Assembly: GCA_001604045.1 (NCBI GenBank)
Contig: LVAN01000021.1
Location: 29,234 to 93,233, forward strand
Direction of reading: 5' to 3'
DNA: 64,000 bases
From: Clostridiales bacterium Firm_08
GTDB lineage: Bacteria; Bacillota; Clostridia; Oscillospirales; QAKW01
Part shown: positions 40,125-48,925 of the stretch, piece after piece
How positions within the stretch are numbered: the first letter of the stretch is position 1
Layout of the letters: each line of letters starts with the position of its first letter
Made by a program: the position numbers and the translations under genes
Notes under the pieces: model-generated
What the model saw: the letters and a program-made list of their open reading frames with translations, nothing else
Database searches by the model: none
Told to the model about the DNA's origin: nothing

Positions 40125-41006
40125 GTGACCGGGTTGTCATTTTGTTTTGATACGAAACAGGAGATCTGCCGTTCGGAGGAAAAGCGTAAGAAAGCGCTTC
40201 TTTACGGCATGATCCTTTTTGCCGATAAGATCGGCAACAATAAAATACAGATCACCTCTGAAAACGTTTTTGTCATCAACCTGCTTGATGATATTCTCAG
40301 CACTTTGTTCGGTTTTCATTTTATGATCAGCGAGACGACGAACGCTTATACCGCGACTCTGGAAGGACAAGCCCTCAAAACCGTATACTCTGAATATCAT
40401 ATGGATCCGACTTCTGTACAGCTTCATTTTGATCCGGATCTTTTGCCGACACAGAAGGACGCGTTTGCGTTCATTCGCGGCGCCTTTCTTGTCAGCGGAT
40501 CGATCACGAACCCTTATACCGGGTATCACGCGGAACTTGTCACGCACTATTATCATATGAGCGGCGAGGTAAAGCGTTTTTTGAACGAACACGGTTTGCC
40601 GTTTCGTTCTGTCGTGCGAAAATCTCACTATGTGCTGTACTTGAAGGACAGTGTGTTCGTTGAGCAGTTTTTGTATGTGATCGGCGCCAATCAGGCCGCG
40701 TTTACCCTGGTGAACGCAAAGATATATAAACAGCTGCAAAACGATAATAATCGGCTGAACAACTGCGACGGATATAATCGTGACAAAACGATGGATCACG
40801 CCATTCGGCAGATCATAGCGATCGAAAAACTGAAAAAAACGGGACGGTACGATATTTTACCGACAGATCTCAGGGAGACGGCGACGCTTCGTATGTCGCA
40901 CCGCTCCGCCTCTCTTTCAGATCTTGTGCGCCTGTCTGACGGAAAATTCAGCAAGGCGGGGCTCAGCCGCAGACTCAATAAACTGATCGAACTATCGGAG
41001 AAATAA
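40125..41006 (+). CDS. whiA: DNA-binding protein WhiA
   Basis: LAGLIDADG-like N-domain; C-terminal HTH LSDGKFSKAGLSRRLNKLIEL; GTG start. Confidence 0.94.
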   Translation: MTGLSFCFDTKQEICRSEEKRKKALLYGMILFADKIGNNKIQITSENVFVINLLDDILSTLFGFHFMISETTNAYTATLEGQALKTVYSEYHMDPTSVQLHFDPDLLPTQKDAFAFIRGAFLVSGSITNPYTGYHAELVTHYYHMSGEVKRFLNEHGLPFRSVVRKSHYVLYLKDSVFVEQFLYVIGANQAAFTLVNAKIYKQLQNDNNRLNNCDGYNRDKTMDHAIRQIIAIEKLKKTGRYDILPTDLRETATLRMSHRSASLSDLVRLSDGKFSKAGLSRRLNKLIELSEK

Positions 41007-41007
41007 A

Positions 41008-44000
41008 ATGACGGATTTCGTACATCTACACGTACATACGGAGTATAGCCTTTTGGACGGCGCCGCGCGGATCGAGGACGTCGTGAAAAAGGCTGTCTCT
41101 CTGGGGCAAAAAGCCATTGCCATCACGGATCACGGCGTGATGTACGGAGCCGTCGATTTTTATCGGACCGCGCGAAAATACGGTATCAAACCCGTGATCG
41201 GATGTGAGGTATATACCGCCGCGCGGACCCGGTTTGATAAAATGTACGAACTGGATGGACAGATCGGACATTTGATCCTGCTTGCCAGGAACAATACGGG
41301 ATATCAAAATCTCATTTATATCGTTTCCAAGGCAAGCGTTGAAGGGATGTATTATAAACCGCGCGTTGATATGCAGCTGCTGAAGGAGCATTCCGAGGGC
41401 ATCATCGCGCTTTCCGCATGTCTTGCCGGAGACGTACAGCGGCTTTTGCTTGCCGAAAACTATGAGGGCGCCAAACAGAAGGCGCTGGAATACGCGGATA
41501 TTTTTCAAGACGGCTTTTATCTTGAACTTCAGGATCATGGCTTGCCGGAGGACAAGCAGGTCCTTGACGGTCTTTTCCGTTTGGCGAAGGAAACAGGTCT
41601 GCCGATGGTCGCCACAAATGACGTTCATTATGTGGAACAGGAGGATGCGAAACTTCAGAATGTTTTGATGTGCATCCAAATGAACAAAACGATCCGGGAC
41701 GACAACGCCTTTTCTTTCAAGACCCGCGAGTTTTATCTTAAATCAGGCGATGAGATGGCATCTCTTTTTCAAGGTGTGCCGGATGCTCTGCAAAACAGCG
41801 TTAGGATCGCGGAGATGTGTGACGTGTCCTTTGAATTCGGGCAGTATCATCTGCCGAATTTCCCGTTGGAAGGAGACCACTATCTTCGCTTGAAAGAACT
41901 CGCGTATGACGGTCTGAAACATCGATACGGCGACAACGCGGAGAAACATATCGAACGTTTGGAATATGAACTTACGACCATTCAAAAAATGGGGTATGTC
42001 GACTATTTTCTGATCGTGCACGATTTTATCCATTACGCCAAGACGAATGATATCCCCGTGGGTCCTGGCAGGGGATCCGCCGCGGGATCCATCGTTTCCT
42101 ACTGCCTTTCGATCACCGAGATCGACCCGATGCGATACGACCTTCTGTTTGAGCGGTTTTTAAATCCGGAACGCGTCAGTATGCCGGATATCGACATTGA
42201 TTTTTGCGTGGAAAAAAGATCGCGCGTTATCGATTATGTCGTAAAAAAATACGGCGCGGCAAACGTTGCGCAGATCATTACCTTTGGAACGATGGCGGCA
42301 CGCGGCGCTGTGCGCGACGTTGGGCGGGCGCTCGGCGCGTCGTATCAGACCGCTGATAAGGTCGCGAAGTTGATCCCCTTCAAACTCGGCATGACTCTGA
42401 CGGATGCGCTGCAGCAATCCAAAGAACTTGCCGCGCTGTATCAGACGGATCTTGAGGTACGGGAGATCATTGATATGGCGAGACGTGTGGAAGGGTTCCC
42501 GCGGCACGCCTCTACACACGCCGCCGGCGTTGTGATCACACAGCAGCCGGTGTACCGGTACGTGCCGATCCAACTCAGTGACGACACGATCGTTACTCAA
42601 TTTCCCATGACGACGCTCGAGGAACTCGGCCTTTTGAAAATGGACTTTCTGGGGCTCCGCAATCTGACAGTGATCCATGAGACCGAGCGCCTTGTCAAAA
42701 ACGTTCTGCCGGATTTCGATATCAGTCAGGTACCGATCGACGATGAGGGAGTTTATCGCTTGCTGTCCGCCGGTAAAACGCAAGGGATCTTTCAACTTGA
42801 GTCGGACGGCATCCGACAGGTGCTGACGCGGCTCAAACCGAAAAACATAGAGGACATCATCGCTGTGATCTCCCTGTATCGCCCCGGGCCGATGGATTCG
42901 ATCGACACATATATCCAAAATAAAAACGATCCGTCAAAAATTCGGTATAAGGACGAGCGCCTCAAAGCCATCCTGGGCGTTACCTACGGCTGTATCGTTT
43001 ACCAGGAGCAGGTGATGCAGATCGTCAGAACGCTTGCCGGATATTCCTACGGGCGAGCGGATCTTGTCAGGCGCGCGATGAGCAAAAAGAAAATGGACGT
43101 TATGCAAAAAGAACGTGACATTTTCATCAACGGACTCACAACATCAGACGGGACGGTGGAGATCGAAGGATGCCTTCGCCGCGGGATCGACGCAAAGACG
43201 GCGGGCGCCCTGTTTGATGAGATGACGGATTTCGCGAAGTACGCGTTCAACAAATCTCACGCGTGCTGCTACGCATACGTCGCGTATCAGACCGCATACC
43301 TTAAAGTTCATTTTCCGTCCGAGTTCATGGCGGCGATGATGACCAGTGTGATGGATAACACACCTAAGATCGTCGGCTATATTGAGGAATGCAAAAAATT
43401 CGGGATCGCTATTGAACCGCCTTCTGTCAATAAAGGTATTGCCGGCTTCAACGTTCATGACGGTCATATTATTTACGGACTTGCCGCCATCAAAAATATC
43501 GGAAAAAAATTCATTGATGAAATGGTCAGGGAACGGGATCGTGACGGGGAATATAGATCTTTTCCGGATTTCATCAAACGGATGCGCAGTCACGACATCG
43601 GCAAACGAACGCTTGAAAGCCTGATCAAAGCAGGGGCGTTTGACGAATTTGGTTTTTCCAGAAGGCATTTATTATCCGTTTATGAAAAGGTCCTATCCGC
43701 CATCGATCGGGAAAATGCCGCCCTGTCCGGCGGGCAGATGAATTTGTTTGGAGAGGTTTTCACGGATGAAGCTTTCTCCATTGAACAGTATTTCAAGAAC
43801 GACGGTCCGGAATTTTCCGATGAACAGAAACTTGCCTATGAAAGGGAAGTGCTTGGACTGTTTATGACGGGGCACCCGCTGGCGGGGCACGCCGAGTTAT
43901 ACGAAAAGCAGGGGTATCTCCATATCGGCGATCTGCTTCGCCGAAATGTAAAGATCGACGAAAACAGGACATGTAAATTGCTCGGCGTGATCTCATCCTG

Positions 44001-44454
44001 TAAAACCAAGATCACTAAAAACAAACGATCCATGGCGTTTATTACGCTGGAGGATGAGAGCGGAAGTATCGAGGTCATCGTTTTTCCGAATGTGTTTGAC
44101 AGAGCGCAGGCAATTCTGAAAGAAGGAAGCGTAATTTGCGTGGAAGGGAAACTGTCCGCGGAGGATGACGACGGACTTAAAATGATCTGTAGTGACATTA
44201 TGTCTGTGCAGCTCAAACGTATTGAAAACAATTTAAAGAAACTTTATCTCAAAGTGCCGTCAAGAGCGTCTTCACAGTGGGAAACAGTACAGCGCCTGAT
44301 CCGACAAAACAGAGGCGGCGCGGGATGTGTGATTTTCTTTGAGGAGGATGGAACGAGAATTTCCACTAAAAAGGATTCCGGCGTCGATATTACGGATGAA
44401 CTGCTTGTTATGCTGCGTAATCTTCTCGGATATAATAATGTGATTTTAAAATAA
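41008..44454 (+). CDS. dnaE: DNA polymerase III alpha subunit DnaE
   Basis: HLHVHTEYSLLDGAARI PHP, GPGRGSAAGSIVSYCL, PDIDIDF. Confidence 0.98.
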   Translation: MTDFVHLHVHTEYSLLDGAARIEDVVKKAVSLGQKAIAITDHGVMYGAVDFYRTARKYGIKPVIGCEVYTAARTRFDKMYELDGQIGHLILLARNNTGYQNLIYIVSKASVEGMYYKPRVDMQLLKEHSEGIIALSACLAGDVQRLLLAENYEGAKQKALEYADIFQDGFYLELQDHGLPEDKQVLDGLFRLAKETGLPMVATNDVHYVEQEDAKLQNVLMCIQMNKTIRDDNAFSFKTREFYLKSGDEMASLFQGVPDALQNSVRIAEMCDVSFEFGQYHLPNFPLEGDHYLRLKELAYDGLKHRYGDNAEKHIERLEYELTTIQKMGYVDYFLIVHDFIHYAKTNDIPVGPGRGSAAGSIVSYCLSITEIDPMRYDLLFERFLNPERVSMPDIDIDFCVEKRSRVIDYVVKKYGAANVAQIITFGTMAARGAVRDVGRALGASYQTADKVAKLIPFKLGMTLTDALQQSKELAALYQTDLEVREIIDMARRVEGFPRHASTHAAGVVITQQPVYRYVPIQLSDDTIVTQFPMTTLEELGLLKMDFLGLRNLTVIHETERLVKNVLPDFDISQVPIDDEGVYRLLSAGKTQGIFQLESDGIRQVLTRLKPKNIEDIIAVISLYRPGPMDSIDTYIQNKNDPSKIRYKDERLKAILGVTYGCIVYQEQVMQIVRTLAGYSYGRADLVRRAMSKKKMDVMQKERDIFINGLTTSDGTVEIEGCLRRGIDAKTAGALFDEMTDFAKYAFNKSHACCYAYVAYQTAYLKVHFPSEFMAAMMTSVMDNTPKIVGYIEECKKFGIAIEPPSVNKGIAGFNVHDGHIIYGLAAIKNIGKKFIDEMVRERDRDGEYRSFPDFIKRMRSHDIGKRTLESLIKAGAFDEFGFSRRHLLSVYEKVLSAIDRENAALSGGQMNLFGEVFTDEAFSIEQYFKNDGPEFSDEQKLAYEREVLGLFMTGHPLAGHAELYEKQGYLHIGDLLRRNVKIDENRTCKLLGVISSCKTKITKNKRSMAFITLEDESGSIEVIVFPNVFDRAQAILKEGSVICVEGKLSAEDDDGLKMICSDIMSVQLKRIENNLKKLYLKVPSRASSQWETVQRLIRQNRGGAGCVIFFEEDGTRISTKKDSGVDITDELLVMLRNLLGYNNVILK

Positions 44455-44478
44455 AAAAGAAAAACCGTCATTTTTTTG

Positions 44479-44507
44479 TTGATTTTTCAGAACTAATGTG
44501 GTATACT
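44479..44507 (+). promoter_or_regulatory. SigA-type promoter for pfkA
   Basis: TTGATT-17-TATACT. Confidence 0.6.
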
Positions 44508-44539
44508 CGTTAAAGATACGAATTTCGGGGGTCATCAGA

Positions 44540-45511
44540 TTGGCAAATTCAGTGAAGAAAATCGGCGTATTGACCAGTGGCGGCGACGCACCGGGTATGA
44601 ATGCCGCGGTCAGAGCTGTTGCCAGGGCCGCCATGTATAATAATATTGAGGTCGTCGGCATTGAAAGAGGATATGCCGGCCTTTTGGGAGAAGAATTCAT
44701 CAAGATGGATCTTCGAACGGTCTCCAATATTATTCAAAACGGCGGTACCGTACTGTATACTGCCCGTTGCCTCGAATTCAAGGAAGATGCTGTTCAGCAG
44801 ACCGCTGTTGAGATTTGTAAAAAGCATCATATCGACGGTCTTGTCGTGATCGGCGGTGATGGATCATTCCGCGGCGCCGCGAAACTTTCTGCTAAAGGCG
44901 TTCCCTGTATCGGCATTCCCGGTACCATTGATAATGATATCGCCGCAAGTGACTACACTATAGGATTTGACACCGCTGTCAACTGCGTGACGGAGATGAT
45001 CGACAAGATCCGTGATACTTCCCGTTCTCATATGCGGTGTTCGGTCGTTGAAGTTATGGGAAGGCGCGCGGGGTATATCGCGTTGCAATCCGGGATCGCG
45101 TCGGGCGCCACCTGTATTTTGGTACCGGAAGTCCCGATGCCGTATTCCGATATCCTCAAAAAGATCGAGGACGGTAAAGCGTCCGGCAAGTCTCACTTTA
45201 TTATCGTCGTCGCCGAAGGTGTCGGCGGTACGCAGGAGCTCACGAAAAAGATCGAGGAGGATACCGGTATCGTTTCCCGCTGTACCATCCTCGGATATGT
45301 CCAGCGCGGCGGATCTCCCACGGTCCGGGACCGTGTCATGGCAAGTGAAATGGGCGCGTATTCCGTCGAACTTCTGAAAAAAGGGATCGGCAATCGCGTT
45401 GTGGTCTATAAGGACGGCAACATTACCGATTTCGACATCCAGGAAGCGCTACATATGAAAAAGGCGTTTCCGATGGATCTCTTTGCTACGGCGGGAGAAA
45501 TATCGATTTAA
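44540..45511 (+). CDS. pfkA: ATP-dependent 6-phosphofructokinase
   Basis: KKIGVLTSGGDAPGMNAAVRA, IPGTIDNDI, GFDTAVN; TTG start inferred. Confidence 0.96.
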   Translation: MANSVKKIGVLTSGGDAPGMNAAVRAVARAAMYNNIEVVGIERGYAGLLGEEFIKMDLRTVSNIIQNGGTVLYTARCLEFKEDAVQQTAVEICKKHHIDGLVVIGGDGSFRGAAKLSAKGVPCIGIPGTIDNDIAASDYTIGFDTAVNCVTEMIDKIRDTSRSHMRCSVVEVMGRRAGYIALQSGIASGATCILVPEVPMPYSDILKKIEDGKASGKSHFIIVVAEGVGGTQELTKKIEEDTGIVSRCTILGYVQRGGSPTVRDRVMASEMGAYSVELLKKGIGNRVVVYKDGNITDFDIQEALHMKKAFPMDLFATAGEISI

Positions 45512-45543
45512 AACAATTCCGACCCTTTTCAAGGGTCTGATAC

Positions 45544-45620
45544 GGAGGCATAGCTCAGCTGGTTAGAGCGTTCGCTTCACATGCGAAAGGTCGCGGGTTC
45601 GAGTCCCTCTGTCTCCACCA
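45544..45620 (+). tRNA. tRNA-Val (anticodon CAC), CCA encoded
   Basis: Cloverleaf: GGAGGCA...TTCGC TTCACAT GCGAA...GGTTCGAGTCC...TGTCTCCACCA. Confidence 0.95.
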
Positions 45621-45622
45621 GG

Positions 45623-45649
45623 AAAAGCACTGCGACAGCAGTGCTTTTT
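45623..45649 (+). terminator. Intrinsic terminator after tRNA-Val
   Basis: AAAAGCACTGC GACA GCAGTGCTTTTT. Confidence 0.9.
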
Positions 45650-45661
45650 CAGTTATATTCG
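45645..45661 (+). repeat. 17-mer shared with the left edge of the palindromic array at 48521
   Basis: TTTTTCAGTTATATTCG identical at 45645-45661 and 48515-48531, both directly after a tRNA terminator. Confidence 0.7.
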
Positions 45662-45685
45662 GCTTAAAAACAGGAGTATAAAAGT

Positions 45686-46360
45686 ATGAAAAAATACAAG
45701 ACCATTTTATTTGATTCCGATCAAACGCTTTTGGATTTTACGATGTCGGAACGTGTAGCTCTTTTTGAAACGCTTTCGTTTTATAACGTGTCGCCCGATA
45801 CCGGTTTGCTTGAAACCTATCGTCGGTGCAATAGGGAAGCGTGGCGTTTGTTTGAACAGGGAAAAATGGAGAAATGCGATATCGTTTTATATCGCTTTCG
45901 GAAATTTTGCGAGATTTGTCTGCTGAATATCGATCCGGCAGAAATGAACGACAGATATCTGGAACAACTCTGTCAGACAGGATTTCTGATCGACGGCGCT
46001 TCGGACGTTTTGCGCACGTTGTTCGGAAAATATACGCTCTATATCGTAACGAACGGCATTGATCATGTGCAGCGTTCCCGACTGAAAAATGCAGGGATAA
46101 CTCATTTTTTTAGCGATGTTTTTACCTCGGAGGAGATCGGCGCTCCAAAACCATCCCGGACATATTTTGAGAGTGTATTTGAAAGGATCCCGTTCCAAAA
46201 AGAACAAGCGCTGATCATCGGTGATTCTTTGTCGTCTGATATTGCCGGAGGGATCGGATCCGGTATCGATACCTGTTATATCAACTGGGATCATAAAACC
46301 CATGCGGAAGATCCTACCTATGAAGTGTTTGATCTGCGGGAAGTCCTTACAATTTTATAA
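45686..46360 (+). CDS. HAD-family hydrolase, YjjG-like
   Basis: ILFDSDQTLLDFTMSE, TNGIDHVQRSRLKNAGI, IIGDSLSSDIAGG. Confidence 0.88.
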   Translation: MKKYKTILFDSDQTLLDFTMSERVALFETLSFYNVSPDTGLLETYRRCNREAWRLFEQGKMEKCDIVLYRFRKFCEICLLNIDPAEMNDRYLEQLCQTGFLIDGASDVLRTLFGKYTLYIVTNGIDHVQRSRLKNAGITHFFSDVFTSEEIGAPKPSRTYFESVFERIPFQKEQALIIGDSLSSDIAGGIGSGIDTCYINWDHKTHAEDPTYEVFDLREVLTIL

Positions 46361-46379
46361 TGATATTTATATTTTTATG

Positions 46380-46408
46380 TTGATATTTTGCGTCGCGCAA
46401 TATATAAT
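46380..46408 (+). promoter_or_regulatory. SigA-type promoter for VanY-like gene
   Basis: TTGATA-17-TATAAT with palindrome TTGCGTCGCGCAA in spacer. Confidence 0.65.
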
Positions 46409-46431
46409 TGTGTAGGTAAAGAGGTGAAAAT

Positions 46432-47253
46432 ATGAACAGATCGAAACACGCGATATGGATGATCGTCGTGATCATCGGTATGATAGCGGCGTCACTTTTT
46501 TTGTTCAGGATGACGTGGCGCTCGGACAAGACCCCGGAAAAACAGACTTCGACCGGTGCGCTCGATACTTCGAAAAACCCGGAACAGACTGAAAGCTTGA
46601 ATGAGGAAAAAGCTGCCCGTATCAAAGAGATAGACGCGATCCTCAGTGATCCGTATATGATCCTCGTGAACGCCGATCATGGCGTAAAGGAGGATTATGA
46701 GCCGGAGGAGATCGTCACGATCCGCGGGATGAATATGGAAAAAGTCTCGGCGGAGCATATGAATAAAATGCTTGTCGCCGCGGAAATGGCGGGATATGAC
46801 GATCTTAATATCTATTCCGCTTATCGCAGCTACGCAAAGCAAAGCGCGAACTTTCAAAATAAGATCGCGCAGTACAAAGCAAAGGGATATTCCGAGAGCG
46901 AGGCGGAAACGCTCGCAGCGAAAATCGTCAACCCGCCTGGCAAAAGTGAACATCAGACCGGCATGGCGGCGGATATATGCACTGAGGAAATGATCAACCA
47001 CTACGGCAGTCTGCCGGAGGAGTTTTCCGAAACGGACACATACAAGTGGCTGTATGAGCATTGCCGGGAATACGGCTTTATCTTACGGTATCCGGAAGAC
47101 AAAGAGGACATTACCGGCATCACTTTTGAGCCGTGGCACTATCGTTATGTCGGCAAGGAAAACGCGGAGATCATTATGAGTCAAAAGATCTGCCTTGAGG
47201 AGTACATCGAAAACCTTGAAAAGGAAAAGGCGGAACTTGAAAAAGGGGAGTGA
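46432..47253 (+). CDS. M15 (VanY-type) D-Ala-D-Ala carboxypeptidase, membrane anchored
   Basis: N-terminal TM; YSAYRSYAKQ, GKSEHQTGMAADI, FEPWHYRYVG. Confidence 0.9.
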   Translation: MNRSKHAIWMIVVIIGMIAASLFLFRMTWRSDKTPEKQTSTGALDTSKNPEQTESLNEEKAARIKEIDAILSDPYMILVNADHGVKEDYEPEEIVTIRGMNMEKVSAEHMNKMLVAAEMAGYDDLNIYSAYRSYAKQSANFQNKIAQYKAKGYSESEAETLAAKIVNPPGKSEHQTGMAADICTEEMINHYGSLPEEFSETDTYKWLYEHCREYGFILRYPEDKEDITGITFEPWHYRYVGKENAEIIMSQKICLEEYIENLEKEKAELEKGE

Positions 47254-47259
47254 CCGTTT

Positions 47260-48132
47260 TTGGGAACGTTGCTTACGGCGTTGTCCGCCTGTAAAACAGT
47301 TCGTGTTTTTGTGGCGGAGACAAAAGATATCGTGCAAAAACTGCGGGACTATCACAACGCTTCTCCTGTGGTGACCGCCGCGCTCGGACGGCTTTTGACC
47401 GCCGCGTCGATCATCGGTACCTTTGCAAAAGGAGAGAAGGATATCGTCACTCTGCAGATCCATGGAGACGGTCCCGTTAAAACGCTTGTGGCGACCGCTG
47501 ACGCCAAAGGCAACGTCAAGGGGTATGCCGGCGAATACTTGATAGACCTGCCGCTGAAAAGTAATGGGAAACTTGACGTCGGCGGAGCGGTCGGACAAGG
47601 GACGCTCACCGTTGTAAGAGACGATGGCGCCGGTGAAATGCCTTATGTCGGAAAGGTGCCGCTTGTCAGCGGGGAGATCGCCGAGGATATCACCTCGTAT
47701 TTTGCCGTCAGCGAGCAGATCCCGACTGTCTGCGCGCTGGGTGTGTTGATCGACACGGATCTTTCCGTCCGTTCCGCGGGCGGCGTTATCATCCAATTGA
47801 TGCCCGGCGCCTCGGAGCAGACGATCGATACGATCGAGCAAAACATTGCGGCGCTTTCGAATGTTTCCTCTTTGTTTATCGACCATTCACCGGAGCAGAT
47901 CGCGGAAAAGGCGCTGAAAAATATCGGTATTTCCATGCATTATTCACGTACTGTCGCATATAAATGTGATTGTTCAGAAGAAAAATGCGAAAGAATGCTC
48001 TCTTCGCTTTCCGCCAGGGATCTGCGCCGGCTGATCGACGAGGATCATAAAGCGGATATCGTTTGCAATTTTTGTTCATCTATATATCATTTTGACGAAA
48101 AACAACTTTTGGCGATCCTGCAAAAAAAATAA
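47260..48132 (+). CDS. hslO: Hsp33 redox chaperone
   Basis: C-terminal zinc site CDCSEEKC...CNFC; TTG start. Confidence 0.94.
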   Translation: MGTLLTALSACKTVRVFVAETKDIVQKLRDYHNASPVVTAALGRLLTAASIIGTFAKGEKDIVTLQIHGDGPVKTLVATADAKGNVKGYAGEYLIDLPLKSNGKLDVGGAVGQGTLTVVRDDGAGEMPYVGKVPLVSGEIAEDITSYFAVSEQIPTVCALGVLIDTDLSVRSAGGVIIQLMPGASEQTIDTIEQNIAALSNVSSLFIDHSPEQIAEKALKNIGISMHYSRTVAYKCDCSEEKCERMLSSLSARDLRRLIDEDHKADIVCNFCSSIYHFDEKQLLAILQKK

Positions 48133-48150
48133 AATTTTTAAAACTTTCTA

Positions 48151-48179
48151 TTGACTTTTCCCGTGAAATATAGTATGAT
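48151..48179 (+). promoter_or_regulatory. SigA-type promoter for tRNA cluster
   Basis: TTGACT-17-TATGAT. Confidence 0.75.
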
Positions 48180-48207
48180 AATTTGCGTCGTTTAAAACAC
48201 GCAATAT

Positions 48208-48284
48208 GGCCCGGTAGTTCAGTTGGTTAGAACGCTAGCCTGTCACGCTAGAGGTCGTGGGTTCGAGCCCCATCCGGGTCGCCA
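48208..48284 (+). tRNA. tRNA-Asp (GTC)
   Basis: Cloverleaf with anticodon loop CTGTCAC, CCA encoded. Confidence 0.96.
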
Positions 48285-48289
48285 TTTTT

Positions 48290-48365
48290 GCCTCTGTAGC
48301 TCAGTTGGTAGAGCGGAGGACTGAAAATCCTTATGTCGTTGGTTCGATTCCGACCGGAGGCACCA
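48290..48365 (+). tRNA. tRNA-Phe (GAA)
   Basis: Cloverleaf with anticodon loop CTGAAAA, CCA encoded. Confidence 0.96.
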
Positions 48366-48369
48366 CTTT

Positions 48370-48402
48370 AAAAGGCGAGAATATGTTTTCTTGCCTTTTA
48401 AT
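48370..48402 (+). other. Stem-loop between tRNA-Phe and tRNA-Cys
   Basis: AAAAGGCgAGAA TATG TTTTCTTGCCTTTT. Confidence 0.6.
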
Positions 48403-48416
48403 TTACAACTTCATAA

Positions 48417-48490
48417 GGTGCCATAGCCAAGTGGTAAGGCCAAGGTCTGCAAAACCTTTATCCCCAGTTCAAATCTGGGTGGCACCTCCA
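48417..48490 (+). tRNA. tRNA-Cys (GCA)
   Basis: Cloverleaf with anticodon loop CTGCAAA, ends TCCA. Confidence 0.95.
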
Positions 48491-48491
48491 G

Positions 48492-48519
48492 AAAAATCCA
48501 CGCTTTTGCGTGGATTTTT
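48492..48519 (+). terminator. Intrinsic terminator after tRNA-Cys
   Basis: AAAAATCCACGC TTTT GCGTGGATTTTT. Confidence 0.92.
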
Positions 48520-48520
48520 C

Positions 48521-48698
48521 AGTTATATTCGCCTTACGGCGAGTTATATTGCTTCGCAGTGATATTCGGCTGACGCCGAGTTATATTGCGCTTCGCGCAG
48601 TTTAAGGCGAATATAATATAACTTTGCGGCTTTGCCGCAAAATATAACTATGCCGTAAGGCATAATATAACTGCCGCCAACGGCGGCAATATAACTTT
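48521..48698. repeat. Composite array of short palindromes with inverted AGTTATATT / AATATAACT spacers
   Basis: Spacer AGTTATATT at 48521, 48542, 48579 (degenerate at ~48560) and its reverse complement AATATAACT at 48615, 48641, 48664, 48688, separated by different GC-rich hairpins; outer arms AGTTATATTCGCCTTA / TAAGGCGAATATAATATAACT. Confidence 0.85.
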
Positions 48699-48722
48699 TA
48701 GGCTATTTCGTCTGTTAATTAT

Positions 48723-48765
48723 ATAAAAGAAACGCCTTTTGATAAACAAAAGACGATTCTTTTAT
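48723..48765. other. Two-tier stem-loop
   Basis: ATAAAAGAA acgc CTTTTG ATAAA CAAAAG acga TTCTTTTAT. Confidence 0.7.
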
Positions 48766-48862
48766 GTTTGTGTCAGCAAGTTGGAATACTAACTGTATGG
48801 GTGACGCTCGGACAACTTTTTTAGCGGTTTTGTTACAAACATAATTTCAATTCGTCAAAAAC

Positions 48863-48887
48863 GATGTTGTGCTTCGTACAAAACATC
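48863..48887. promoter_or_regulatory. Palindrome just upstream of hyd operon -35 box (operator-like)
   Basis: GATGTTGTGC TTC GTACAAAACATC, ends 2 nt before TTGACT. Confidence 0.45.
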
Positions 48888-48889
48888 TA

Positions 48890-48918
48890 TTGACTTTTTA
48901 AAAATAATCTATTATAAT
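48890..48918 (+). promoter_or_regulatory. Strong SigA-type promoter for hyd operon
   Basis: TTGACT-17-TATAAT. Confidence 0.85.
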
Positions 48919-48925
48919 TACACTG

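Noticed and set aside
48521-48698. CRISPR array interpretation of the AATATAACT repeats
   Set aside because: Repeat is only 9 nt, inverts orientation half-way, and the intervening segments are themselves short palindromes; no cas genes in the window.
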